DNA of 64,000 nucleotides from Luscinia megarhynchos (Eukaryota > Chordata > Aves > Passeriformes > Turdidae): assembly GCA_034336665.1 (NCBI GenBank), contig CM067592.1:28865819-28929818 (forward strand), given 5' to 3'. A program made the translations under genes and the position numbers. Shown here piece after piece: positions 24,701-37,062 of the stretch (positions are counted from its first letter, which is position 1; each line of letters begins with the position of its first letter). The notes below the pieces were generated by a model, which ran no database searches, was not told the DNA's origin, and was given only the letters and a program-made list of their open reading frames with translations.

Positions 24701-27557
24701 TGACATTATTATAACACTTGTAATTTTGTTTAACAGGAAGTAAACTTTGTGATAGATGAAAATCAAAGTCATTCTTACACAAAACATTTTTCATCTAGCA
24801 GCTTTTGCTAGTAAAACAGGTTAATGCTAATAACACACACCAGATTTCTTTATCCTTTTTTAATATTGCCTCACCAGAAAAACAGATTTTCAGTTTAAAA
24901 ATAACCTCTTAGTTCAAAATCACCCAGCAACATGAAAGCACTAAGAGGAACTGTTATATCATTAATTATTCTACAAAAATGCGATTCCTTTAACAAAAGA
25001 TCATCTGTCTTTCAGACAATAAGGATTGCCACAAGGTATGCAGAATTGATTTATGAAGAAAATTTGTTTTCTGAGGAAGGTGACAGGTTTAATAAGGGAT
25101 GAGATTTTAAGAAGACTCTAATTAATGTAATTAAATAATTACCCCTTAACTATCAGCCATGTAAACTAAAACTCATATTGTCATCCCTCATAAAGGAAGA
25201 AAACAAGACAGTGCAAAGGGAAATAAGAAATGCTAATGTGATTTCCTAAATGGTAACCTTATCACATTTATCTACCTGCTCACAAAATGTATACTCTACA
25301 GTATATATGTTCAAAAGGTATTATGTCTCATGCAACTTGTTCCCAGAACTGCTGGACAGCTCTTGCAATGATGGCACATATTCTAAAGACTTTTTTTTCC
25401 TGATAAATATCTATATGAATTTTGATTAGCAGTTAGGCAGTAGTTTCAACAGCAGTTTCAACAAGATACCATGAGTAATTTTCTTATATTCATGAAAACT
25501 GACCAACTATTGCAATTAGAACCAATTTGAATAAAATGTGGATATGAAGTGTAGGTTCCTTGATGCAAAAAATGTGTATGACAGCCTGAATGTTATTTCT
25601 TCCAAGCCAATAGGACAATATTGAGACTGTAAGGTAGAGGTGTTTTATCAACACTATTTTCAAACGAATTTTTATTGTGCCTTGGTCCAGATGAAGTTGC
25701 TGGAATGCATATGGCAGATTAAGGTCTAGGAACAGGTGAAAAAATATGTACATTGACAATTTTCATGAGATTTTGGGTACAAAGTGCATGTTCACAGAAG
25801 CAGATGCAATGTTTTGCAAAAAAACTTTGTGCACGAGTTTAATATGAAGTGTTTTGGCCTGGTGCTGTGTCATTTAAAAGCATGCAGCATGTTTGCAGTA
25901 GTAGTTTTGAAGTTTTATTTAGAAGAAGTTTTGAAGGCTTTGGGCTTTCTGTCATGATGAGAGGGACAGAAGCTCTGTGTCCAGTACAAAATGTCAGGTT
26001 CTCATGTATCTAAGAGAGGATAATAAGCTGCATTCTGTGTAGTGAAATCAGTAGCAGTGAGTTTGAATGAGTACTGAGTTTATCAATGTCTGGCAGTGAA
26101 AAGCCATCTATACTAAATTAAGATTTCTTCTGAACATCTCAGAAATGTAAAGAAACCAATTTTATCAGATAAATACATACATCTACAGGGACATGATTAC
26201 TTATGCCCAATCCCTGCTAAAAGACTTGTCATGAACCTCCAGACCACAGACAAGACAGATACTGCTATGGACAATCAAGTTGCACAGGATTATTTTCACA
26301 ATGGCTTACAAGCAATTAGAAAAGAAAAAGGAAATGAAAAAATAAAAGGTGAAAGAAAAGTCAATTCTACCAAGAAAATAAAACACAGAGATTTATTTAC
26401 ATATTTGTCTAGGATTTCCCAGTCAGAACATAGTTGAATTATATATAATATTATTTAGAACACTGAAACCTTCTTTTCTAACATGATAATGTGCTCTCTT
26501 TTTGAGCTGTTAAACAAAAAAGAACAAAAATAATATTTCATAAGGATTAAACTAGATGCATTTTAAGCACTAGTCACACATAAAATCATTCCATTGGGAA
26601 GAATCTTCAGCACATGTGTTAAGGCTTAATTTGTCATAAACCCTAACCCATTTTATGTGCTGTACTGTACACCAGGCTCAGTTAAGAGATATAACTTCTC
26701 ACTTGACATGGCTTTTTTTTCCCGACTATTTGGTTAATTTTACCAATAATATATCAAGCTTTATTTTTAGTACATTTAATATGGATTTTGTTGAAAAAAT
26801 GCGAAGATTTTTTTTCTAATTTAGGAAAGAACACTAGAGTGCTTGACCTTTTACTCAACAACTGCAGTATATATCTGTTGCAGAAAAATAGCTACTACTG
26901 CCTAGTATAAATTATTCCTCTTTAGCTTGCTAGTTCGTAGGTCACAAGGATAACACTACAGGGTTTCCCCTTGAAGTTAGTGGCATTTTGTTTATGATGA
27001 AGAAACTTTGCAGTTCAGGTATCTCTCAGGCTTGGAATACTCACTGTGATAGAAATTACTCATTATAAAGTATTTTTAGAAGTATTGTTTCATTGTAGAA
27101 GATAAAATAGCTTATTTCATGGCACAGTAGTGGGTATTGTGGGTATGGTCTTCTTACAGCAGAGGTATATGTGTTATTTTAATAATTTATACTAACTTCT
27201 TAATAACTTAAATGCTACAACAGTGATACATTTAAAGGTCCACAATTGGACACAAGAGTGAAATGCCCAGCTCTCTTATAATAGAAGGCAACTGACTGTT
27301 CTGAGATAAGATGGAATATAAGATCTGTAAGACTGCTGAAGCAGTTTAAACAAACCTTCAAAACAGATTGCAACCAATTTTCTTCTTTTATGTATCTTTC
27401 TTTTATCTGCAGTTCAGACCTACATGAAAATATTCTATATAAACTGGCGTTTGATAAACTATTTAAGATGTCCTACAAAAATTTATAGGTAACAAGAGCA
27501 TATTGTACAAGGGACAGAGGAGGTACAAGGTCTGAACTAAATTGGCATTAAATGTGT
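18756..27557. other. Long AT-rich unique stretch, no gene recognised
   Basis: About 8.8 kb with no confident gene or transposon. Minor items are a (TA)n-rich patch at about 23090-23128, a TGTGGTGAAC...AATAAAACTCGC segment at 22190-22400 that looks faintly LTR-like, and a 13-A run near 20697-20710. Open stretches here (maximum 93 codons, minus strand, 20831-21112) have no recognisable domain. Confidence 0.55.
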
Positions 27558-27643
27558 AAAAACAAAAACAAAACCAACAACAACAGCAACAAAAACCAAA
27601 CAAAACAACAACAAAAAAACCCAAAAAAACCCCAAAAAAAAAA
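27558..27643 (+). repeat. 86-bp A/C-only tract
   Basis: All bases are A or C except one G at 27586. It begins as CAACAA/CAAAA-type runs and ends in blocks of AAAAAAACCC. Same character as the tracts at 35.01, 40.78, 51.51 and 62.77 kb. Confidence 0.92.
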
Positions 27644-29492
27644 TCCCTGCAGAATTAATATTCATCATGATATATGATACTTCTATGCATCAATTAGGGT
27701 CAACAATGCCTCTTCATAGGCCAGACTTCAGAGATTTTTTTTTAAGTTTATTTTAAACACAAAATATCCAGTGCATTAAAGGCAGTTAGAAGGTTAGAAA
27801 ATTTTATTCAGAAAGAATTTCAGTTTCAGTAAGACAAATTAGGTCAGCTGTCTTATTTTACAAGGAGGAAAAGAAGTACTTCTAGCTTAACCCATATTGG
27901 ATTTCTAGTCTGTGATTTGCACTGGAAAACACAGGGGAGGGAAATTCTGCTTTAGTTTCTCTTAGTCTAGTGATTCCTAGAAATTTGCTTCATGACTAAA
28001 AGAGGCAAATATGTCTGTTATGTGAAACCCATCTTCCAAAAAGTACAGGTATCAAATTAAATCAGACTATGAAGTGATTCATGACTAATTATTTTCATTT
28101 GTAAATTTCAAAAATCAACACAAGCTTAAAGGGAAATTTAGCTGGTCGTGGATAATAATTTCGTTATTTTACTTGTTTTATTTTGTATTAATGCTGGCTA
28201 AAATCAACTTCCTAGTTTTTATGGATGCAGTTCAATTATTTAGCGAAAGGAGGCAGTGAAAGACATTTTACTGTTACTAGCACATACTCAGAATAAACAA
28301 GAATTTATTATATCTTCACACTTCTTCCAGTTTTGTATGTACTTGTTAATGTAACAATAATTTAATTTATTTCTAATTATTTTCAGAGGTTCAGGATTTC
28401 CCCAGGTAAAAAAAAAAAACTACCAGTAGTTTTCTGCCAAAAGAAAAAGGAAGTGTTGTGGTGTCATTTTTCTTTCTTCTTCTTACTTGTCTTTAATAAT
28501 TAAAAGTCTTTCAGATTGATAGTCTTGCAGGCATTTCTACTGAAGTCAATAACAAGGTTCACATTTGTAAACTATTTTGACAGAAACACTTTTGATTGTC
28601 TTACAAAAAAAGTAACAGGTTGTGCATAGCTGAAGTGTGAACTTGTCAGTGCTTGTTCAATGTTTTAGTACTGAAAATGATGAAAAAGTGCAATAAATTT
28701 TAAATAATGGTTTTATTTAGGACTATAAACTTGTTGGACTCACTTCTATCACTATATTCTGTTGCAATTCGTATAAGTTCACAGATGGTCTTTAGTTGAA
28801 TACAAATCTTAGGAACATTTTGGTAGTCAAAATATTATCTAATCAGCATATCTCATTAGTTAAAACTCTTATTTTGGTAGCTGGCATTCAAACAAAATAC
28901 ATTTTAAACCAATCTTTTAATTGGCTTTTAAGTTCATCATTGATTAAACTGGATGGCACAATATGATCTAACATTTTAATCACACATTATTTCAATTAAA
29001 TTGAAGACATGGAAACTGTAAAAGTATCAATTACAAAAGGTGAGGGGGTGAAGGGGATCCACAAAACAAGACGTTTGTAGGAATCACAACTCACCAGGAG
29101 CTAAGCTTTTTTTTCCTAGAAGATAAGAGATTTAGTGGCAATCAGCAAGACTACAGACAATGGTTAAAAAAGATATTTAGTAGATATTTCAGACTGGATG
29201 TACATGAGAGAGAAAATTGCAACCACAATACAGCAGCCGATTGAAAAGAGTGAGCAGTTCAAGAGGGAGTTAAGGTAATAGAGGATGAAAGGAGAAATGA
29301 CTGCTTGAGGACATGGGTTGGAAGGAATTCAGAGAAAAACAGATTCCTGAAGGATTAGCATTAAAAACATTGTGGTGAGCTGAGAGTGGATAGAGATAGA
29401 AGAAATGGCTTCACATGGGACACAGGGCAAATTTAAGGCATAGACACTAAAGACAAACAGATACAGATACATTGTCTTTTGCCTTTTTTTGC
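27644..29492. other. AT-rich unique DNA, nothing recognised
   Basis: No gene or mobile element that I can support. Confidence 0.6.
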
Positions 29493-29535
29493 TTTTTGTT
29501 TGTTTGTTTGTTTGTTTGTTTGTTTGTTTGTTTTT
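29493..29535 (+). repeat. (TTTG)n microsatellite
   Basis: Nine or so TTTG units followed by T5. The Lys/Gln/Thr/Asn run read on the other strand is an artefact. Confidence 0.93.
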
Positions 29536-32500
29536 AATAAGACTGTTCTCCAAGTGACAACATTTCTATTGTCAGGCTGCCTGGATAAAGGATAATTTCC
29601 ACAGATACAAGGAGTGCTGGCAGCAGATGTGAGGGCAGAACACAGCAGGATCCCCGAGCATACACACAGAGACAGAGCAGACTTGCTCCTGTGTGCCCCA
29701 GAGGAGCCCAGGAAGCTGTATGTACGACTATATTTCTATGTTTACACATTTTCTACTAGTGATCTTTCATTCTACCAGTGCATACTGACTTATTCAAATG
29801 CAAATTGATTCAGTAAGCTTCTAGGACTTTTGTCTTGAGTGATAACTTAAGAACTAAAGCGCAAGCAACAACTGTTTTCATCTGATTAACATCATTCTAA
29901 CAGCTCAAGAGGCATTTTTTTCTCGAAAAGGATGATGAGTCAGTTGCTGCTGACATCACTTTAAGTTTCCAAAGCTTTGGCAACAAAATTTCATACGTTT
30001 TTTTCTGAAATATGAAAGACCCAGAAAGTCACATAAGGACCAAGATTCTTCATGCTGAAACAAGCCACAAAAATAACTGAATGTGATTCTATACTAAAAC
30101 AAAAGGAATGCATTTCACAGATTGAACTATTGACTTGATTTGCAAAGGAAAAAGGGCTGGGCTTGTGAAACTACTGAATTTCTGATTACAAAAACCTAGA
30201 CTAACTTAACAGTGAGATGAATAATGTTAAATTACATTCCAATGATAATGAAAGAAACCAAATCAATTTTATGCTTGATATTTATATAAATCATTTATAT
30301 GTATCTAATCATATAACCATACATACCTTTATTCATGTATATTCCTAGCAAGTCATACTCCTGCTTTCCTCTTGTATTTATTGCCCTCACCTGTCACAGA
30401 ACTTATCAAGAGTCAGGTGTTAAACAAAGATAATTTTAAAAAATAGTGTGACTGGAAATCTGAGACATCAATACTTGTAATCAAGAAACGAATATAGTTA
30501 CTTATTATATATGTCAAGAAGAAGATTTTCAGCTGGACAGGATTTTTAGCATAAAAATACTTAATGTATCAGCTTACTTAAAGACAGAGAAAATTAAGAC
30601 CTGTCAATTACTGAAAAACAGTTATTTTGAACATGTAATTTATACTGTAAATTATAATTTTAAACTCACATCTGAAAGACTTAAGAAGGGAGGGAATTAA
30701 ATGAAATCCCCTTTAATTTAAATATTTTTTAAAATCTGAAGAAAAGGTCTTCTGGGGTATAATATGGACAAAAGGAGAGAGTATGCATTATTTTTCAAAT
30801 AAATTAATAGTAATCAATTTCACTTCCAAATGAAGATCAAAAACTGTTTCCACATGTTTTTATGCATTCTAGCACAGAAGGTAGTGTTAAAATCTCAAAA
30901 AAATACTAGGATTCCTATGTATCAAAGATGTAAAACACAGATTTTTTTGTCTTTACGTAAATCATCAAACTGTATTTATCAAACTGAATCTTTACTTTGT
31001 CAGTTCAAAGCAGAACCAATGTTACTCTAAACCCTTGCCAAAACATTTCTATAAAGTAATACACATACACTTATTACATATTTTTTATGAAAACTCAATT
31101 TCTCCAGAAACACTATGGAAGAAATGGACATGAAAAATATTTAAAACTAAGGGGCCAAAGCCCAGCACTTTCGAGGGACTTTTTCTTGCTCATGCTAGGA
31201 GAGCAATGAAATAAAGCATAAAGCTAGTCAACCCTTTTAGTGGAGGAACTAACAGAAATGTTAGGGAACTTTTTTAATATGGAAAAAGAAACGGCAAAGA
31301 ATTTTGAGACTGAGGAGATACAGATGTATCAAGGAAGACAAAGACATAGCCAGATGCAGTCTAACATAGAATATAATTGTCTTGTGTAAGACAGACAAAT
31401 GAAGTGTAACTGGAAAACAAAGGCAGGAGATTGCAAAAAGAAGCTGACAAATCCTGAGGGGCTTGAACTCATGTTGGATGAACAAAATTGATTGGCTAAG
31501 TACAATTCAATACATAAGATTGCTACAGGATTACATAAAAATTCCAGGTCATGCCATGCATAGAAACTGACAGAACTCTCATATAAAAGTCTTTTTTTGT
31601 CTTAGATGAGAGTGTAGTGTCGACCAATAGGTTTTGGATATCTTTAGTGATATGAGAATCACTATTGCATCCCACAGATATTTGAGAATTACTTCTCAAA
31701 TCTCAATAACAGTCTCTTTTCAGATGGTTTTCAATCCTCGAAAACTAAATGCTGGCTATAATCGTGTATGCCACAAGCTACTACTATATAGTAATACTGA
31801 AGAAAAATACTAAATCATTGAATAAATGCCATTTCAAATCCATGATATGGATAATTTTCTCAACACATCACCTTAACTTCCAAATAAAAAATCGAATTCA
31901 TAACATTAAAAACAGTACGTCCATGTAGCTTTGTGAACATAACTTGTGGAAGGGTTAATTTTGTATATGGGTTATTTATTAAGATATGGAAACTTTATTA
32001 AATTTTAATAAGTAGATGTCTGCAACTGGAAATTTTTACACAGCGAAGTATTAATTTGACAGGTAGTACACTCAGATTCTTCAGGATTTTTTTGTATTAT
32101 ATGCATTGAACTTGCTATGGAGTGGTTCATTACTCGTTCAAAAGCCTTGAGGAGGGCAAAAAGTCCTGTCAATTTTATTCCCTTCACATCTAAAGAAATC
32201 AGCATAAAAATACAACTAATTCCCACCATTTCTGGAAAAAAAAATCTTTAAAAGAAATATTCACCTTTTTCCCAAGCACAACAGCTTTCTGTACCAAAGA
32301 TTATACAAACTGAACTCGATTGTAATTCTTGCTCTCAGGGGAAGCTGCTTGCTATTTGGCAGCTCTTTGATTTGCGATGCTTTGATTTTGTAGCCTCTTA
32401 TCTGTTTCATAATTCACACTCTCCTTGCCTTCCTCAGCAGCAAATATATTTTATCTCAATGGCAGACCATGCTGAAAATGAAAATACAAAAAACAACAAC

Positions 32501-33059
32501 AAAAATGTGTCCTTTATGTTTCCCCTTACTTTTTTGCTTAGTACTTGTGCATTGTCCATTTTTATTTTTGGATAATTAGTACTCAAGTAGTGTCACTTTG
32601 TATGCTTTTGGCACAACACAGTATTATACAATTTGGCACTTATATTTGTCCCACACTAGATAATTTTGAACTTTCCATACTATTTTGGCTTTTTTTTTCC
32701 TATGGGTATGTAGACAGCAAGATTGAGTGTGTCATCTTGGAAATTCAGCATGTGTGTTGAAGTTTGGTGGGTATTTTGTAAAACACGCTCAGGAGGGTTG
32801 CAAATAAAACACTTCAGTTCCTTTCTCTCTCTCAGTTGTGAACTTTAAGGAGTTATTAACATCTATACCACTTTTGATTGTCTTCTCATCTGAGTCAAAA
32901 CAAAAAGCCTGCTTGCACCCAAGCAAATGTTTTCAAAGTGTTCCTTTATCACAGAGCAAGAACAAACAATACCACTGAATGATTATATCCTTGCTTTCAT
33001 GGAATGAGCTGGGCAATAGGTGGTCCTTGCAGAAGGGACAAACCTTTTTAGACACAGAC
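29536..33059. other. Unique DNA, mildly G+C-richer at 29.6-29.72 kb
   Basis: No gene or repeat recognised. 29610-29720 is locally richer in G+C and is covered by open stretches on both strands, none with a domain. Confidence 0.55.
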
Positions 33060-33147
33060 ATTTTATTATTTTTTATAATTTTATTATTGTATTACTTTAT
33101 GTTATTATTTTACTGTTTTATTATTTTATTATTTTTATTTTATTTTC
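33060..33147 (+). repeat. (TTA)n/(TTTA)n low-complexity tract
   Basis: About 88 bp composed almost only of T and A in TTATT and TTTTATT units, with rare G or C. The Ile/Leu/Phe-rich open frames over it are artefacts. Confidence 0.88.
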
Positions 33148-35012
33148 TCCTCTTTTCACTCCTAATTTCACAATATCCAAACTTAAGAACCAGATGAAAA
33201 CTTAAATTACTTTTAAATCTAGGAAAGAGTTTTTTATGTTTGAGCTCACTGTTCCCCAACAACTTATCTTTTTAGGACCATTATGCAAATAATTATTCTA
33301 ATTTTCCCTTTAAAAAGCAGTCATATATGGATATATGGATTGGTTTTGATAACTACTGAATTAACGGTAAATTCCCAGCAATGACACCAGAAGAAAGAAC
33401 TATGCTCCTAGTTTAGTAATAAAATGGTTCTCCTAATTCATGTATGGTATAGGAAAGATTGAGAAATACATGAGTTCTGTGGCATTTTGAAACAAATATT
33501 CTATTCATTTTGAAACAAACACTCTCTCAAATATTCATTGCCACTTCAAACTGATTTTATAAATCTCAGAAAAAATGTATGGAATCTTGACCTGATACTG
33601 TTATTCAAAACCTACCAAACAAAAAGCCCAATAACATCAAAAAACAACACCCATGTTTCTAAAGGTCAAGATTTGAATAATATTAAAAATAGTTTAGTAA
33701 GCATTAATATGTTATACTTTCAACTTTAATTAATTAAGTATGGATTAATGCTAGGGTGATAACTCAGTTACTACAGAATTTTTTATATGGCAGATTATGT
33801 AATTTCTTCCGGGGGAAACCATGAGAAACACAATAAAATATTTTTAGTTACTGAACACCATGATTCTTGGCAACACTTATAAATTTAAATTAATGACACA
33901 GACCTATCAAGACTAAACTTGTGCTGGAAAGTACTATATACATGTGCATAAAAGCTATACAATATGAAATAGGCAATAAAGCTTTAACAAAATGATAAGA
34001 CATAGAGTCTATCACATGTATCTTTGTAGCCACCAGGGTGAGGTAGTGGTAGCTTTGTATTTTTCTAGACAAACTTTAAATCATTAATTTTTTTTGCTTG
34101 TATCCACCCACCTGTTGAGAGGATAAATGGAGAAATAGGGCAAGTTACTAGCCATTAGCTTAAATATAAATCAAAATATGCACACATCTTCCATGCTTCT
34201 GAAGAGAAATAAATTTACTTGTAAAATGCCACAAATCATATTAAAATAATTATTCAGATAATATGTTTGTTTTCTTCTTATCTACTAGAATATCATAAAA
34301 TACCTTCCATAACAGGAACTTTCTGTTAACACAACTGATATGTTTAAATAATTATACCATGAAACCATGTATTTTATTTCTTTAACAGAGCTCTACATTT
34401 CAATGTTGTTTTTTTTTTAATATTCACAGTAATAATTTTTGAAGTGAGAGAGGAAGCATCTTGTCACAGACGGAAAAAATCAAACTTATGCATTTTATTT
34501 TGTGTCTTGTGTAGATATGAGACTGAACCAGATGCGTATTAACTAAGTGTGGGCAGATGACAACAAGGCACAATGGCACATTGCACCAGCTGTGAAGACT
34601 GCACACAGCTTTTTTTTTCCCCCCCATCAGTCCATTTTCGTATTATCAAGAAAACATTCCAAGTGTCAGAAAAGGTGTTGAAAGATAATAATAGTGAGAA
34701 GTAAGAATTCATCATTGCTGAGGCTTCAAAAACTTTTACCTGGTTTACATTGTAATCACACTTCCAGGTGAGAGAAAAAGAAAGAAATTTTAAAAGTTTT
34801 CCAGCTATGACAGTTAGCTTTCATCAGTCCTCATTTTGCAGACAATGAATGACTAAGGTATTTATCACAAAAAATTGCATGACAAATAGTATGCCACCAG
34901 GATAGAATACACTGTTTTAAGTTTGAAGGACTCATGTACTCTTTACAAAACAGCCATACTGGAAATAAGCATTTTAAGGTTTAGATAAGGTAAAGGTCAA
35001 AAATATTAAAAT
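33148..35012. other. AT-rich unique DNA, nothing recognised
   Basis: No supported gene or element. At 34740-34770, plus strand, ACACTTCCAG|GTGAGA places an acceptor directly against a donor-like sequence, but the pyrimidine tract is short. Confidence 0.55.
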
Positions 35013-35061
35013 AACACAAAAAAACCCCCCAAAAACCCTAACACCCCCCCAAAAATCCAAA
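35013..35061 (+). repeat. A/C-only tract with C6-C7 runs
   Basis: Alternating A runs and C runs (AAAACCCCCC, ACACCCCCCC) with only two T. Resembles the other A/C tracts in the window. Confidence 0.88.
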
Positions 35062-36965
35062 GTATTTCCATTAGCTAGAGTGGGTTTTGTCTTCCTTGCT
35101 CCCCCATTATGAAGTGAACGTGTTCATTAGCAAATATATTATCATTTTAGGAAACAATGAAACTAGTAAAATGGGGACATGACTCAGATGCCACCATTAA
35201 GGAGAGACAAGAAAAGAAAAAGAAAGCTAATTCCCCGTAAAAAAGGAAATAGTGAAATCATAACGTAAAACAAGACGTTTTTCTCACAGTTTCTCTGCAA
35301 AATTTTGAAGTTTAGCATATGTAAAACCTTTTGGCATGTGTTATCTCATAATTCTATTCACTATAATACTTGAAATAAAAAATGGTGAGACAATCCTAGA
35401 AAAATACAGGGAAATACATCATCATATTCAGGTATTTACAGAATATATTTTAAAGATAATTCCTGCTACCATCTGATTATTTTTGTGATGACAGAATGCT
35501 GCACTGGACTCATTGACACTTTTCCTTCCAGAACCTTTCAGAATTAAATGTTCTTCTTCAGGAAGTTGGCTCTATATAAGCTATTCCATTAGCTGCAAGC
35601 AAAATTAAGGCTGCCTAGCAGAAAAAAGCTAGATTGAATTACTTCTAAAAATTCCTTCTGCAATCAATAGCACCACAAAATACCCTAGTAAAAAAACTTT
35701 TAATCGAAGTATATAAATAATATGAGAAAATGTTTTCTGATATTACCTCATTTACTACTTAGTTCAGTGGCTTAGCTGTTTGGAGTTTTTTTCATAAACT
35801 TTAAGAGGCTCATTTAGCTAGTTTTGTGTAATTTTACTGGGTTTGGACAGTTAACCAAATGATCTTGAATTCCATTTTACATGCACAATGGAATTTGCTT
35901 TAACTGCAACTCTCAAGGAAAATAAAAATTCCAATAAAGTAATCATTTTGATTAGTAGAGGCTCCTAAATGTACTGAGGTTATTGGTAAACAATTTTTAT
36001 TTATTTTTTTATAGGATGCTGTATTAGTAAAAAAAGCTAACATTTTCTTTCTCAGTAAATGGACAATTAATACATCTCCAAATATGCATTTTCAGCTTCT
36101 CTTCTTCTATGTTTGCAACTTCAGATCAAAGGGGACAAACAAGCTTAATAAAAGTAGGTTTGGTAAGAAGTAGTCTACAGACAGTTCTGTTTTCAGCTTG
36201 CTTTCTGACACATACCAATTTTGTCAGCGGTAGACTTAGAGTCATTAATCTTGCTTCACTACTATAACCACACCTGAAATACCCAATTTCTATGGAAATA
36301 TTTACCCTCCACATATCTTTGAGGCCCACTGCTTTGCATTAATCTAGCCATTGAATTATACAAAATCATTAAAGAAAATAAACACTCCGTGCAATCATTC
36401 TGTGTGGGCAGGCTGTGGTCAAAATGCCCACATGATGTCACACTGAAGTGACAGAATTCAGTTTTCCCACCTCCTTGCCAAAGAGCTGTGACATATTTTT
36501 GGGGTGTTTCTACTGTTTTGAATTAAATAAGCTTAGTTTTGCATAAAACAATTATTTAGGTGAACTAGAACAACATCGAGCCATAAGAATATGGCTTGTC
36601 AGAATGTCCAGTAAGATGCTATTCTTAGTTGTAGGTTTAAATCACCTGAAGAAGAGGAAGATCACATTTTTTTTTTCTTGAGGAAAGAGGTAAAGGATAA
36701 AAAAACATCCAGGCAGAGGCAGAAAAAACATGGAGATATTTCAAATCCTGCTCCCCTTATTGAGGAGCACTCATATCTGTGATCTTCATGGCTATGAAAC
36801 TCCAGGGAGCATAGCCAGTCCTCTGAGCTGACTCATATTGGGACTGTGGCATTATATCTCAACAGTGATGCCAGTAGAAGATCCTTAAGGGATATAGTAG
36901 TGATCAGGGTTGATACTGGCCTGATATTGACCATTCCCCTTACAGCAACTTCCTAGTGCCAGATA
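35062..36965. other. AT-rich unique DNA, nothing recognised
   Basis: No gene or transposon recognised. 36740-36960 is somewhat less AT-rich but matches no family I know. Confidence 0.55.
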
Positions 36966-37062
36966 TACTGTTATAAATACATATACACACACACATTAAC
37001 ATGTAGACATATATACATACATATTAAATGAAATATAACTATGCATATTTGTGTGTATGTAT
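36966..37062 (+). repeat. Degenerate (TA)n/(CA)n/(TG)n tract
   Basis: TATACACACACACA, then ATATATACATACATATT, then TTTGTGTGTATGTATG: an imperfect alternating purine-pyrimidine region broken by short unique pieces. Confidence 0.75.

Noticed and set aside
32979..33205. Ile/Leu/Phe-rich open frames resembling a transmembrane protein
   Set aside because: Caused by the TTA/TTTA low-complexity tract.
35013..35061. Interstitial telomere repeat, because of a CCCTAACA
   Set aside because: Only one unit-like match within an A/C tract; no (CCCTAA)n array.
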